A stretch of 64,000 bases of DNA from Rikenellaceae bacterium. GTDB taxonomy: Bacteria; Bacteroidota; Bacteroidia; Bacteroidales; Rikenellaceae. A program made the position numbers and the translations under genes. This document shows positions 17,901 to 26,681 of the stretch, in pieces. The notes under the pieces were generated by a model that was not told the DNA's origin, did no database searches, and saw only the letters and a list, made by a program, of their open reading frames with translations. The DNA lies in assembly GCA_017936385.1 (NCBI GenBank), contig JAGBFQ010000033.1, forward strand, positions 1 through 64,000, written 5' to 3'. Position 1 is the stretch's first letter, and each line of letters begins with the position of its first letter.

Positions 17901-19454
17901 CGACATACCGGCGATGATTTGGATACCGTCGTTCTCCACTTTGGTGGTCAGACCGTTTTTCACCAGGTCCATCTCGGTCCAAACCTTGCTTGCGGTAGCC
18001 GAGTTGTATTGTACATAGGGATAGCTTTCGTTCGGGTTGAGCGAGTTTTTAGCCGCGGTGATAAAGCGAGCCTCGTTGTAAGCCTCGGTGAACACTGCAC
18101 CTGCAACATATTTCACACACTCTTTGTATTTGAGAACGTCTGCGTCAACGCTCAACGAGGTGATGTTTTTCAGCTCAAGTTTAACCAGCTCGCCATTGCC
18201 GCTGGGTTCCTCGTCGGTTTTTGCAGGACCGTCGAACGAAGCGCGAGCAACCTCGCTCTTCTCGTCCTCGGCGTTCACAGCGTAAACCAACAGGATGTAT
18301 TTCACACCGGGAGCAACGTCCAGGCTCAAAGTTTTAGCCTCTGCGCCCTCAACCTCGGTGTACTCCTCTTTGTTGTTCACGTTGTCTTTCAGAGCGTAGT
18401 ACCATTTTGCGGTGGTCTCCGAAGGAGTAACGGTTACGGTAGCTTTGAGGGTCTCGGCATCAACGGTAACCTCGCCAAGAGTGATGGTAGGAACGGCGAT
18501 GTCAACGGGAGTTTTGGGAGCCTCGAAAGTTTTGGTTACAACCTCGCTCTTAACCTCGTCCTCGTTGACAGCCCATACTTGCAGAATGTAGGTACGGTCG
18601 TAAGCGATGTCGAAAGTCAAAGTGGCCTCTTTGTAACCGATGGTCTCGGTAGCCTCGGGAACCTCTGTGGTGATGTCGTCTTTCAGAGTGTAGTACCATT
18701 TTGCGGTGGTCTCCGAAGGAGTAACAGTTACGGTAGCTTTGAGGTTCTCGGCATCAACAGCAACTTCGCCGACAGCTACGGTAGCAACACCTGCGGGAGC
18801 TTTGGGACCCTCGAAAGTTTTGGCAACTTTTTCGCTTTGGTCGCCCTCAACGTTTACGGCGTAAACAGTCAGAGTGTAGCTCTTGTCGTAAGCGATATCG
18901 AAGCTCAACTCTTTAGCCTCTGCGCCCTCAACCTCGGTGTAGGTAGTCTCGGCAGTTGCAGCACCCTCGGTCAGAGCGTAGTACCATTTGGTGGTAGTCT
19001 CCGAAGGGGTAACGGTTGCGGTAGCTTTGAGGTTCTCGGCATCAACGGTAACCTCGCTAACCTCTACGGTAGGAGTTGCGATGTCAACGGGGGCCTCGGG
19101 GCCTACAAAAGTTACACTCACAGGAGCACTTTCGCCTGCGGTGTTTTTTGCAAATGCGGTGAAGGTGTACTCTACGTCGTACTCCACTTCAACCTCGATA
19201 GTGGTTTTGGCATTACCCTTCACTACGGTGTATTCACCGGCAGCTTCTGCGGTGTCCACCTTCCACGACCAAGTTGCGGTCTCGCTCGAAGGTGTAACCT
19301 CGATAGATGCTTTCATAGTCTCGGCATTAACAACTGCCTCGGCTACGCTAATGGTAGGTTTCTTGACATTCTGCTCTTGGCCGTTGTCATTACAACCTAC
19401 GACGCTCAGCAACACGGTTGCCAACAGCGCCCACATCATTGTAAGTTTTTTCAT
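14991..19454 (-). CDS. giant repeat surface lipoprotein
   Basis: A 1487-residue predicted surface lipoprotein with lipobox LSVVGC near residue 21, followed by an acidic/Asn stretch of the kind that directs surface export. Residues about 30-420 are four tandem units of roughly 95 residues resembling Ig/Fn3 folds (each with TVDAE.LKAT.TVTPSET and a late YAVN). Residues about 425-790 are more divergent beta-rich modules. Residues about 790-1450 are five units of roughly 125-135 residues, most with a YGGNI-like segment followed by VDxxG and YYxCG or YYxAGTG. The C-terminus carries three GGGTP motifs. I do not recognise the C-terminal unit. It is monocistronic, between two terminators; adhesion is the likely role, but this is inferred. 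Confidence 0.75.
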   Translation of the reverse strand: MKKLTMMWALLATVLLSVVGCNDNGQEQNVKKPTISVAEAVVNAETMKASIEVTPSSETATWSWKVDTAEAAGEYTVVKGNAKTTIEVEVEYDVEYTFTAFAKNTAGESAPVSVTFVGPEAPVDIATPTVEVSEVTVDAENLKATATVTPSETTTKWYYALTEGAATAETTYTEVEGAEAKELSFDIAYDKSYTLTVYAVNVEGDQSEKVAKTFEGPKAPAGVATVAVGEVAVDAENLKATVTVTPSETTAKWYYTLKDDITTEVPEATETIGYKEATLTFDIAYDRTYILQVWAVNEDEVKSEVVTKTFEAPKTPVDIAVPTITLGEVTVDAETLKATVTVTPSETTAKWYYALKDNVNNKEEYTEVEGAEAKTLSLDVAPGVKYILLVYAVNAEDEKSEVARASFDGPAKTDEEPSGNGELVKLELKNITSLSVDADVLKYKECVKYVAGAVFTEAYNEARFITAAKNSLNPNESYPYVQYNSATASKVWTEMDLVKNGLTTKVENDGIQIIAGMSYTVAVYAEDAEGNSKVYTQEFTAPAAKIDGNVDLKMNIDEIGMTDVTATFTASTDCRIIAGTRLVTNQQDGGFDVNSMSADEVKAFLVANAAAVPHMFQGKETIKFVDDMGIDTDYIVYAIAIKDGKIGDVVFEKFHTKRPELTGKGAITSATFETQTDINALTYSLTTNADAKKVRVYFTTSVDYNNNKATLDFIMISEEASYMWKEYEVKDGKVEITDEVYVPGNQYAVIAMAFDAEGTPGPLTNLVQLWDSSLTYYKTLEEIVEPSKIDMTGTGEVALIVKEGGVTAEVAAATISAGSKSDNVDKAWLFYFNEEMEKNIETAVFNNLQEWDGTTESIFGAVKDITFAEGESFVYESMIPYDQGWGGTIVAAVTLDKDGKFNVSDYYLAGTGDKGVDAPVLTPTGDAILNVKELVNNEGMVNVKTQITKVNEAFEFGWLVRFAEIKESELSEKIAAGIKEYGSTGMITGAVVEEITFDAVKEYNFLTAYSDEWGGSILAVVGMDNEGNVTLADYYKAGTGDKGTVNDGGDTPEPGTDVFPALYKGATLSLLSEDTTDDVNASATLKVSDIPAGYSAWMFNLGAAAKPANVITDVAAKFEDGVPSENNVNRKVEAGTEVTFTNLATEWKGEVSVIALVLVDAENKPWVVAAYACGKGVSPEGTLEIGQGGGDDPIVDHKPAMAIVSEDVTDPASASVTLSVNGIGADYTGWLINLGSEALVDEVDSKVAALFADGEPTASAMGAYRKVENGSENAFQYMMTYHPTYGGNIIAFVVVDAQGNASVVNYYVCGEGLAGGTTTEAPAMALVSENVSAGTATFTVSNLPAEGTAWLLNLGDDAQPNEVSSKVALLFAEGDPIATENGAYRKVAEGTEYTYNSMLPYEEQYGGNIIVLVVVKDGVPTVYNYYTCGVGMSGSESEDDGEDVGFGGGTPSYGEIDDDVNIGGGTPSVGGDNNGNVGVGGGTPIVD
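18391..19032. repeat. 60-bp near-identical direct repeats within the surface protein gene
   Basis: Three 60-bp blocks at 18391-18450, 18685-18744 and 18973-19032 differ at only a few bases each and lie 294 and 288 bp apart. They encode the KATxTVTPSETTxKWYY segment of successive Ig/Fn3-like units, and could recombine to change copy number in frame. Confidence 0.85.
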
Positions 19455-19603
19455 GGTTTTTGGTTGTTAAAAAAAATAAAATAAAAATTGTTTGTTTTGT
19501 TTCTCTGTTTTTTCGGTATTTCTACCCTTGTGGTGCGCTGTACCCTCCGTCAAACAGCCATTTCAGGTCTTGCGTGATACGCGCGTACACATGTAGTAGT
19601 GTG

Positions 19604-19611
19604 CAAAGATA
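19604..19611 (-). promoter_or_regulatory. probable -7 element of the surface protein gene
   Basis: TATCTTTG on the minus strand. The -33 element is weak (TGTTTC rather than TTG). If real, the transcript would have a leader of about 145 nt, longer than for neighbouring genes. Confidence 0.45.
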
Positions 19612-19665
19612 ATAAAAAAATCGAAACATTTTGCATTTCCCGACATTTTTTAAATGTGCGGACAC

Positions 19666-19701
19666 AAAAAAACTGTCGACCTGCACGTAACAGGTCGACA
19701 G
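19666..19701 (-). terminator. intrinsic terminator of glyA
   Basis: Eleven-bp perfect stem CTGTCGACCTG (19673-19683) with CAGGTCGACAG (19691-19701), followed on the minus strand by seven T. Confidence 0.9.
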
Positions 19702-19747
19702 TCGACGGTTGGTATAGTTTCGTTTTCTTACGATTTGTCTTTGTGTA

Positions 19748-21028
19748 CTACCAAGCGAACAGGGGGTATTCGGCCATCATGGCGTTAACCTCGGCGCGAA
19801 CGGCTGCGATGTTCTCCTCGTTCTCATGGTCGGCCAGCACGCGGTCAATCAGCTCAACGATTTTGTCCATCTGCTCCTCCTTCAAACCGCGGGTGGTGAT
19901 GGCGGGAGCACCAAAACGAAGACCCGAAGTTTGGAACGGTGAACGGCTGTCGAACGGAACCATGTTCTTGTTGGTGGTGATGTCGGCTGCAACCAGTACG
20001 CGCTCGGCAACTTTACCCGTCAACTCGGGGAATTTGGTACGCAGGTCAACCAGCACAAGGTGGTTGTCGGTGCCGCCGCTGACGATTTTGTAGCCGCGTT
20101 TGATGAAGGCCTCGGCCATAGCGGCTGCGTTCTTCTTGACTTGGGTTTGGTACTCCTTGTACGAAGGCTCCAGAGCCTCGCCGAAAGCAACGGCCTTGGC
20201 GGCAATAACGTGCTCGAGCGGACCGCCTTGGATTCCGGGGAATACGGCCGAGTTCAGCAGTGCCGACATTTTCTTAATCTCGCCTTTGGGAGTAGTCTTA
20301 CCCCACGGGTTGTCGAAGTCCTTGCCCATCAAGATGATACCGCCACGAGGACCACGCAGTGTTTTGTGAGTTGTCGAGGTCACGATGTGAGCGTATTTCA
20401 CGGGGTTGTCAAGCAGACCGGCAGCAATCAGACCTGCCGTGTGAGCCATATCCACCAACAGCAATGCGCCCACCTTGTCGGCGATTTCGCGCATGCGTTT
20501 GTAGTCCCACTCGCGGCTGTAAGCCGAAGCGCCACCCACAATCAGTTTGGGTTTGCACTCCAGGGCCAAAGCCTCCATTGCGTCGTAGTCGATGGTGCCG
20601 GTAGCCTCGTCAAGTTTATAGCCCACGGCGTTGAAGTACATACCCGACATATTCACGGGCGAACCGTGCGACAAGTGGCCGCCGTGCGACAGGTCAAGGC
20701 CCATGAAGGTGTCACCGGGATTCAGACAGGTGAAGAATACTGCCATGTTGGCTTGTGCGCCCGAGTGAGGTTGCACGTTGGCGTACTCGGCATCGTAGAG
20801 CTTGCAAAGGCGTTCGATGGCAAGTTTCTCGACTTTGTCCACCACTTCGCAACCTCCGTAATAACGGGCTGCGGGGTAACCCTCGGCATACTTGTTGGTC
20901 AGCACCGAGCCCATGGCTGCCATCACCTGGTCGCTCACAAAGTTCTCAGAAGCAATGAGTTCAATACCTTTCATTTGACGACTGCGCTCCTCGGCAATCA
21001 GGTCAAAAATCTGTTTGTCTTGTGTCAT
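19748..21028 (-). CDS. glyA: serine hydroxymethyltransferase
   Basis: A 426-residue PLP enzyme that converts serine and tetrahydrofolate to glycine and methylene-tetrahydrofolate. The start is at MTQDKQ (21028); an upstream in-frame ATG at 21055 adds nine non-conserved residues. Diagnostic sequences are IASENFVS near residue 30, the PLP-lysine motif [14 protein letters not shown] in the middle, and the C-terminal substrate region. Length fits the family. It appears monocistronic: its own terminator lies downstream and fabG is divergent upstream. I could not find a clean promoter; the best -7 candidate, TACTTTAG near 21059-21066, has one mismatch. Confidence 0.95.
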   Translation of the reverse strand: MTQDKQIFDLIAEERSRQMKGIELIASENFVSDQVMAAMGSVLTNKYAEGYPAARYYGGCEVVDKVEKLAIERLCKLYDAEYANVQPHSGAQANMAVFFTCLNPGDTFMGLDLSHGGHLSHGSPVNMSGMYFNAVGYKLDEATGTIDYDAMEALALECKPKLIVGGASAYSREWDYKRMREIADKVGALLLVDMAHTAGLIAAGLLDNPVKYAHIVTSTTHKTLRGPRGGIILMGKDFDNPWGKTTPKGEIKKMSALLNSAVFPGIQGGPLEHVIAAKAVAFGEALEPSYKEYQTQVKKNAAAMAEAFIKRGYKIVSGGTDNHLVLVDLRTKFPELTGKVAERVLVAADITTNKNMVPFDSRSPFQTSGLRFGAPAITTRGLKEEQMDKIVELIDRVLADHENEENIAAVRAEVNAMMAEYPLFAW

Positions 21029-21088
21029 AATATGATGAGTTATTTTGTTTCGCACGGCTAAAGTAGTAAAACTTTACAAAAAAAACGG

Positions 21089-21096
21089 TATCTTTG
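21089..21096 (+). promoter_or_regulatory. -7 element of fabG
   Basis: TATCTTTG, 28 nt before the ATG. No TTG at the usual distance upstream, so the promoter is only half consensus. Confidence 0.5.
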
Positions 21097-21124
21097 TGGC
21101 GATAATTTTTAATTTCTTCAAATT

Positions 21125-21871
21125 ATGGGACTATTATCAGGTAAAGTGGCACTGATTACAGGTGCCGCACGAGGCATCGGAAAGGCCATCGCAATGCAAT
21201 TTGCAGCCGAAGGTGCCGACATCGCATTCACCGACCTTGCCATCGACGAAAACGGCAAGGCCACAGAGAGAGAGATTGAGGCGTTGGGCGTGAAATGCAA
21301 GGGTTATGCCTCCAATGCCGCTGCGTTCGACCAAGCGCACCAGACCGTCGAAGAGGTTATGGCCGACTTCGGACGTATCGATATTTTGGTCAACAACGCA
21401 GGTATCACACGCGACAAACTTATGATGCGCATGAGCGAAGGCGATTGGGATGCCGTGCTGACCGTCAATCTCAAATCTGCGTTCAACTTCATCCACGCCG
21501 TTACCCCCATCATGGCACGCCAGCGCGGCGGTAGCATCATCAATATGGCTTCGGTAGTGGGCGTTTCGGGCAATGCCGGACAATGCAACTACTCGGCCTC
21601 CAAAGCGGGTATGATTGGTTTGGCCAAGAGTATCGCCAAAGAGATGGGTCCGCGCGGAATCCGTGCCAACGCCATCGCTCCCGGATTCATCATCACCGAT
21701 ATGACCAATGCGCTGAGCGAAGAGGTGCGTGCCGAGTGGGCAAAACAGATTCCTCTGCGACGCGGCGGAACGCCCGAAGATGTAGCCAAAGTGGCGCTCT
21801 TCCTTGCCAGCGACCTATCGCAATATGTCACAGGTCAAACCATCCATTGCTGCGGCGGTATGAATATGTAA
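21125..21871 (+). CDS. fabG: 3-oxoacyl-ACP reductase
   Basis: A 248-residue short-chain dehydrogenase that reduces 3-oxoacyl-ACP with NADPH in fatty acid elongation. It has the Rossmann motif TGAARGIGKA (residues 13-22), NNAG near residue 87, the catalytic Ser in NMASVVG, and YSASK with catalytic Tyr and Lys near residues 154-158. The C-terminal CCGGMNM end matches FabG rather than other SDRs. Monocistronic, with its own terminator. Confidence 0.92.
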   Translation: MGLLSGKVALITGAARGIGKAIAMQFAAEGADIAFTDLAIDENGKATEREIEALGVKCKGYASNAAAFDQAHQTVEEVMADFGRIDILVNNAGITRDKLMMRMSEGDWDAVLTVNLKSAFNFIHAVTPIMARQRGGSIINMASVVGVSGNAGQCNYSASKAGMIGLAKSIAKEMGPRGIRANAIAPGFIITDMTNALSEEVRAEWAKQIPLRRGGTPEDVAKVALFLASDLSQYVTGQTIHCCGGMNM

Positions 21872-21873
21872 TC

Positions 21874-21909
21874 AAAAATGGCTGTTCACAATCGAACAGC
21901 CATTTTTTA
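21874..21909 (+). terminator. terminator between fabG and the alcohol dehydrogenase gene
   Basis: Stem AAATGGCTGTTC with GAACAGCCATTT, 6-nt loop, A-run on the left and T-run on the right. It can serve both convergent genes. Confidence 0.9.
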
Positions 21910-21944
21910 TTCAACTCTTCTCCTTTTTTCCTCGGGATGTAATT

Positions 21945-23087
21945 CTAAAGGCACTCGGTGAGAATTTTGCGAGTCATTTCGCCGTCTACGTTTGCAGCCT
22001 CTCCGTGGTGGACTCCCGTGCGGTTGAAACGTTCGGCTATGGTGTCGATAACCTCTGCGCCGACACCCGCTTCGGTAAGAGTTACGGCCAATCCCAATGA
22101 GTGGAAGAATTCGCGAGTGCGGCTGATGATTTGTTCTATGCGAGAGTCGAGTGAACCGCCGTCGATACCCCAGACACGGGCTCCATATTGAAGTATTTTA
22201 TCGCGTTTTTGCTCTCGCAGCACGCTCATTGTTGCGGGCAACACAATGGCCAGCGAAGCACCGTGGGTCATACCCGTCAAGGCGGTGAGTTCGTGGCCAA
22301 TCATATGTGTCGCCCAATCTTCGGTAACACCCTGAGCAATATAGCCATTGAGGGCCATTGTGGCCGAGAACATAAAGTCTGACATGGTGCGATAGTCGGT
22401 CTTGTTGGCGCGAATCATGGGCGCGATTTCAATCACTGTTTGGAGGATACCTTCGGCCCAGCGGTCCATGACGCGCGATTGGTCGGGTGTGGTAAGATAT
22501 TGCTCCATGACGTGAACGAAGATGTCTGACAGACCGCAGGCGATTTGATAGTCGGGTAACGAGTAGGTCACCTCGGGGTCGAGAATCGAGAATTCGGGGT
22601 AGCGGCCGTAGAACGGGAATTTTTCGTGGGTCTCCTCGCGCGAGATTACCGCTCCGGAATTCATCTCGGAACCCGTCGCGGGAATTGTCAGCACGGCAGC
22701 CAGAGGAATACCCCCGCGGTCGGAGCCTTTGAGTACCAAATCCCAAGCGTCGATGTCGGATGCGATGGCTGCCGAAATGAGTTTGGTGCCATCAATCACC
22801 GAGCCACCGCCCACGGCCAGTAAGTAGTTGATACCGGAGGCCTTACCTTGTTCGATGGCTTTGCGCAGGGTTTCGACGCGGGGGTTGGGTTCAATGCCCC
22901 AAAATTCGATGTAGTCGCGTCCTTCGAGGGCCGCTTTCACTTGGTCGTAGACGCCGTTGCGACGAACGCTTCCGCCACCGAAAGTAACCATTAATTTAGC
23001 GTCGGCGGGAATCAGCTTTGCTAATTTTGCGATTTGTCCGCGACCAAATACGAGTCGAGTGGGATTTTGATAAGTGAAATTTTGCAT
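21945..23087 (-). CDS. iron-containing alcohol dehydrogenase
   Basis: A 380-residue group III alcohol dehydrogenase, closest in motifs to butanol/lactaldehyde-type enzymes (BdhA/YqhD-like). It has FGRGQI near residue 16, the nucleotide-binding GGGSVIDGTK near residue 92, the iron ligand Asp and His in GLSDIFVHVMEQ, and further His ligands in HMIGHELTALTGMTHGA. The start at MQNFTYQNP (23087) places the fold at the usual distance. Longer in-frame starts would run through the divergent methyltransferase gene and are rejected. It probably reduces aldehydes with NAD(P)H; substrate unknown. Confidence 0.88.
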   Translation of the reverse strand: MQNFTYQNPTRLVFGRGQIAKLAKLIPADAKLMVTFGGGSVRRNGVYDQVKAALEGRDYIEFWGIEPNPRVETLRKAIEQGKASGINYLLAVGGGSVIDGTKLISAAIASDIDAWDLVLKGSDRGGIPLAAVLTIPATGSEMNSGAVISREETHEKFPFYGRYPEFSILDPEVTYSLPDYQIACGLSDIFVHVMEQYLTTPDQSRVMDRWAEGILQTVIEIAPMIRANKTDYRTMSDFMFSATMALNGYIAQGVTEDWATHMIGHELTALTGMTHGASLAIVLPATMSVLREQKRDKILQYGARVWGIDGGSLDSRIEQIISRTREFFHSLGLAVTLTEAGVGAEVIDTIAERFNRTGVHHGEAANVDGEMTRKILTECL

Positions 23088-23118
23088 GCTTGAAACGTGT
23101 ATTTTGTGAAAAAATATA

Positions 23119-23126
23119 TACATTTG
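23119..23126 (+). promoter_or_regulatory. -7 element of the methyltransferase gene
   Basis: TACATTTG, 21 nt before the ATG at 23148. TTGs lie at spacers of 12 or 26 nt, neither ideal. It lies 6 bp from the opposing -7 box at 23133. Confidence 0.5.
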
Positions 23127-23132
23127 AACTCT

Positions 23133-23161
23133 CAAAGTTATGAATTTATGTCGATAATCAA
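23133..23161 (-). promoter_or_regulatory. promoter of the alcohol dehydrogenase gene
   Basis: On the minus strand, TTG (23159-23161), 18-nt spacer, TAACTTTG (23133-23140). It extends into the first codons of the divergent methyltransferase gene. Confidence 0.65.
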
Positions 23162-23894
23162 AACTATTTGGAGCAAGATATACCCTGTCAGAGTGAAATA
23201 TTGGTTTCGCAGCCGACAAATCATGAGTACGCGCCGCCGCACGCTCTACGAAATTGATAAGGCTCTGCACTTTAACAGCGCAATCACCGATAGCCCGTGG
23301 CTGCGCGAGAAGGGTTTTACACCCGGAGGATGTGCCGCCGATTACGGGGCGTTGCTCAGTATTTTCAAGGTGCTAAATATCATGCACCCCGAACGGACGC
23401 TTGAGTTCGGCTTGGGGCAATCCTCGAAACTGATTCACCAATACGCCGCACACTTTGGCAAGCGGGCCGTCACGGTTGAGAGCGACCCCGTGTGGACGGA
23501 GTTTTTCCGCCGCTCGATTAGTGATGCCTACCCCGTGAACGTGAGTTTCCACCCGGCCGAACAGGTTGTCTATCGAGGCCGCAAGACGTTGGCTTATACG
23601 GGGTTGGAAAGTGTGATGGCTGACGGACCTTACGACTTTGTGTTCGTCGACGGACCTTTCGGTTCGAAACACTATTCGCGTTCGCAAATTCTCGGAATGT
23701 TGCCCCACGGCGTGGCCGACGACTACTGCATCATCATCCACGACATGGAGCGTTACGGCGAGCAGCAAACCCTCGAGGAGGCAATCAAAATTCTTGCCAA
23801 GGCGGGCAAGGAACCCGTGGTTCGTCTGTTCCACGGCGAGAAGTCGCATGCCATGCTTTGCAGTCGTTCGCTCTACTTCCTGACAACCGTATAG
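23148..23894 (+). CDS. class I SAM-dependent methyltransferase-like protein
   Basis: A 248-residue cytosolic protein. The glycine motif LEFGLGQSSK near residues 85-94 and an acidic residue at the end of the next strand (VTVESD) fit a class I methyltransferase fold. FVFVDGPFG near residue 165 and IIIHDMERYG follow, as in O-methyltransferase-like proteins. The start at 23148 is chosen because it lies just downstream of the promoter box; a start at 23097 would precede it. Acceptor unknown. Monocistronic and divergent from the alcohol dehydrogenase gene. Confidence 0.65.
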   Translation: MSIIKTIWSKIYPVRVKYWFRSRQIMSTRRRTLYEIDKALHFNSAITDSPWLREKGFTPGGCAADYGALLSIFKVLNIMHPERTLEFGLGQSSKLIHQYAAHFGKRAVTVESDPVWTEFFRRSISDAYPVNVSFHPAEQVVYRGRKTLAYTGLESVMADGPYDFVFVDGPFGSKHYSRSQILGMLPHGVADDYCIIIHDMERYGEQQTLEEAIKILAKAGKEPVVRLFHGEKSHAMLCSRSLYFLTTV

Positions 23895-24011
23895 CGCAAC
23901 TCGCGCCCCGTATGGGGGTCGGACAACCGCCCCCAAACGGCTTATTCGGGCCAAAAATGGCCTTAAAAGAGAAAAAATCATCGAAAATCACCTTTTTAGG
24001 GTGTGCTCTTT

Positions 24012-24041
24012 TTGATAAAATCAAAAAAAAGCGTACCTTTG
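24012..24041 (+). promoter_or_regulatory. promoter of gyrA
   Basis: TTG (24012-24014), 19-nt spacer, TACCTTTG (24034-24041). The start codon is 60 nt downstream, which excludes an in-frame ATG at 24003. Confidence 0.78.
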
Positions 24042-24101
24042 AGCGATTTATGGGCATACCGCAAATCAATACAAACAACGAATTTTTCTAAAAACACAAA
24101 T

Positions 24102-26654
24102 ATGGAAGAAATCAATCACGGGAAAATAACCCCAATCAACATCGAGGACAAGATGCGAGAGTCCTACATCAACTACTCGATGTCGGTTATCGTTTCTCGC
24201 GCACTACCCGATGTCCGCGACGGACTTAAACCGGTTCACCGCCGTATCCTCTACGATATGAGCAACGAACTGAACCTCTACTCCGACAAACCGCACCGTA
24301 AATCGGCTCGTATCGTCGGTGACGTACTCGGTAAATTCCACCCTCACGGCGATAGCTCGGTCTACGACGCAATGTGCCGTCTGGCGCAGGATTGGTCGAT
24401 GCGTTATCCGTTGGTCGATGGTCAAGGTAACTTCGGTTCGATGGACGGCGACAGCCCCGCGGCTATGCGTTACACCGAGGCCCGTATGCGTAAAATCACC
24501 GACGAGGTGATGGCCGATATTGATAAAGACACCATCGACTTCACCAAAAACTTCGACGAGTCGATTGACGAGCCTACCGTGCTGCCTACCAAGATTCCTT
24601 TGTTGCTGGTTAACGGTGCAAGCGGTATCGCCGTAGGTATGGCTACCAACATGGCTCCCCACAACCTGGGTGAGGTGGTGGATGCCTGCTGTGCCTATAT
24701 TGACAACCGCGACATTACGGCCGAGGAGCTGACCGAGTATGTCAAAGCTCCGGACTTCCCCACCGGTGGTATCATCTATGGCTACGCAGGTGTCAAGGAG
24801 GCTCTCGAGACGGGTCGCGGACGTGTTATCATGCGCGCCAAGACCGAAATCGAACACACCGAGAGCGGCCGCGAATGCATCGTAATCACCGAAATTCCCT
24901 ATATGGTCAATAAGGCCGATATGATTAAGAAAATCGGCGAGTTGGTTAACGAGAAGAAAATCGAAGGCATTTCGTATATCAACGACGAGAGCGACCACCA
25001 GGGAACTCGTGTGATTATTATCCTCAAACACGATGCTGTGGCAAGTGTGGTGCTCAATACGCTGTATAAGTACACCCAACTGCAATCGTCGTTTGCGGTC
25101 AACAACATCGCTTTGGTCAACGGCCGTCCGCGCCTGCTGAACCTGCGAGATATGATTCACTACTTTGTGGAGCACCGCCACGAGGTTGTGGTTCGCCGCA
25201 CACGTTTCGACCTGCGCAAGGCCGAGGAGCGTCTGCACATTGTGCAAGGTTTGCTGATTGCTCAAGACAACATCGACGAGGTTATCCGTATTATCCGCGC
25301 CGCCGCAACGCCCGACGACGCCAAGGCGGGTTTGATGGAACGTTTCGGATTGAGCGAGATTCAGGCAACCGAAATTGTCAATATGCGTCTGCGTGCACTG
25401 ACAGGTCTGGAGCGTGGCAAGTTGGAGAACGAACGCGACGAGTTGGAAAAACACATCGCTTATCTGAAAGATGTGCTGGCTAATGTCGATATGCAGTTCG
25501 ATATTATCAAAGAGGAGTTGCTCGACATGAAGGCCAAATATGGCGACGAGCGTCGCAGCCAAATCGTCTATGCCGCCGAGGAGTTCAACCCCGAGGATTT
25601 CTACGCCGACGACGATATGGTAATCACCATCTCGCATATGGGCTACATCAAACGCACCCCGTTGACCGAGTATCGCTCGCAAAACCGTGGCGGTATCGGT
25701 ATAAAGGGTAGCGCAACCAGAGATGAGGACTTCATAGAACACATCTATGTGACCACGATGCACAATACGCTGATGTTGTTCACCGAGAAGGGTAAGTGCT
25801 TCTGGCTGAAGGTGTACGACATCCCCGAGGGTACGCGCACCTCGAAAGGTCGCGCCATTCAGAATATTCTGGAAATCGAGCCCGATGACAAGGTGAGAGC
25901 CTATCTGAACGTGCGTTCGCTCACCGACCAGGAATTTATTAATAACAACTACATAATAATGTGTACCCGTCAGGGCGTTATTAAGAAAACAACCCTTGAG
26001 GCCTATTCGCGTCCGCGCACCAAAGGTATCTATGCAATCACCATCAAGGAGGGCGACCAACTGCTGGAGGCCAAACTGACCAGCGGCCAAGCCGAAATTA
26101 TGATTGCAACCAACGCCGGTAAGGCCATCCGCTTCAACGAGAGCACTGTTCGCCCCATCGGACGTACGGGAGCCGGTGTGAGAGGTGTGGCTCTGGAGGA
26201 TGACCAATACGTTGTGGGCATGATTTGCATGGAGCCCGACTGCGGCAAGGATGTGCTGGTACTCAGCGAGAACGGCTACGGTAAACGTACCGACCTGGAT
26301 GAGTATCGTATCACAAACCGTGGCGCTAAGGGTGTCAAGACCATCAATATCACCGAAAAGACGGGTGACCTCATCTCGATTCAATCGGTGGACGATGATT
26401 GCGACCTGATGATTATCAACCGCAGCGGTATCACCATCCGCACGGCAGTGTCGGGAATCCGCATGGCGGGACGTGCAACACAAGGCGTGAGAATCATCAA
26501 CCTGCGTGACGGCGACAGCATCGCTTCGGTAATGGCTGTTCCCCGCAACGAGGACGAAGAGACCGAGCAAACCGCCGAGCAAACCGCTGAGGGCGCGACG
26601 ACCCAAGGAACGGAGCAAGCGGCAGAGCAGACAACAGAACAAACAATCGAATAA
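24102..26654 (+). CDS. gyrA: DNA gyrase subunit A
   Basis: An 850-residue type IIA topoisomerase subunit that breaks and rejoins DNA within the A2B2 gyrase. It has [17 protein letters not shown] near residues 32-48, a quinolone-determining region [12 protein letters not shown] with Ser85 and Asp89 (E. coli Ser83/Asp87 equivalents, not substituted), and catalytic Tyr124 in AMRYTEAR. Six beta-pinwheel blades follow, including a GyrA-box-like QNRGGIG near residue 525. The last 30 or so residues are a Glu/Gln/Thr-rich low-complexity tail. The start at 24102 gives the normal N-terminus. The TPR gene follows after 27 bp without a visible terminator. Confidence 0.96.
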   Translation: MEEINHGKITPINIEDKMRESYINYSMSVIVSRALPDVRDGLKPVHRRILYDMSNELNLYSDKPHRKSARIVGDVLGKFHPHGDSSVYDAMCRLAQDWSMRYPLVDGQGNFGSMDGDSPAAMRYTEARMRKITDEVMADIDKDTIDFTKNFDESIDEPTVLPTKIPLLLVNGASGIAVGMATNMAPHNLGEVVDACCAYIDNRDITAEELTEYVKAPDFPTGGIIYGYAGVKEALETGRGRVIMRAKTEIEHTESGRECIVITEIPYMVNKADMIKKIGELVNEKKIEGISYINDESDHQGTRVIIILKHDAVASVVLNTLYKYTQLQSSFAVNNIALVNGRPRLLNLRDMIHYFVEHRHEVVVRRTRFDLRKAEERLHIVQGLLIAQDNIDEVIRIIRAAATPDDAKAGLMERFGLSEIQATEIVNMRLRALTGLERGKLENERDELEKHIAYLKDVLANVDMQFDIIKEELLDMKAKYGDERRSQIVYAAEEFNPEDFYADDDMVITISHMGYIKRTPLTEYRSQNRGGIGIKGSATRDEDFIEHIYVTTMHNTLMLFTEKGKCFWLKVYDIPEGTRTSKGRAIQNILEIEPDDKVRAYLNVRSLTDQEFINNNYIIMCTRQGVIKKTTLEAYSRPRTKGIYAITIKEGDQLLEAKLTSGQAEIMIATNAGKAIRFNESTVRPIGRTGAGVRGVALEDDQYVVGMICMEPDCGKDVLVLSENGYGKRTDLDEYRITNRGAKGVKTINITEKTGDLISIQSVDDDCDLMIINRSGITIRTAVSGIRMAGRATQGVRIINLRDGDSIASVMAVPRNEDEETEQTAEQTAEGATTQGTEQAAEQTTEQTIE

Positions 26655-26681
26655 TATTAACCAAATAAAAATCCAAGTAAA

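Noticed and set aside
18391-19032. CRISPR-like spaced repeats
   Set aside because: Spacing of about 290 bp and in-frame protein repeats show these are coding modules, not a CRISPR array. I found no short-repeat array elsewhere.
14940-19484. Plus-strand frames of 676 and 777 codons opposite the giant repeat protein
   Set aside because: The repeat units, lipobox and terminator all read on the minus strand; the plus frames are composition artefacts.
23088-23270. A 61-residue N-terminal extension of the alcohol dehydrogenase
   Set aside because: It would cover the gene's own promoter (23133-23161) and the start of the divergent methyltransferase gene, and the family starts at MQNFTYQNP.
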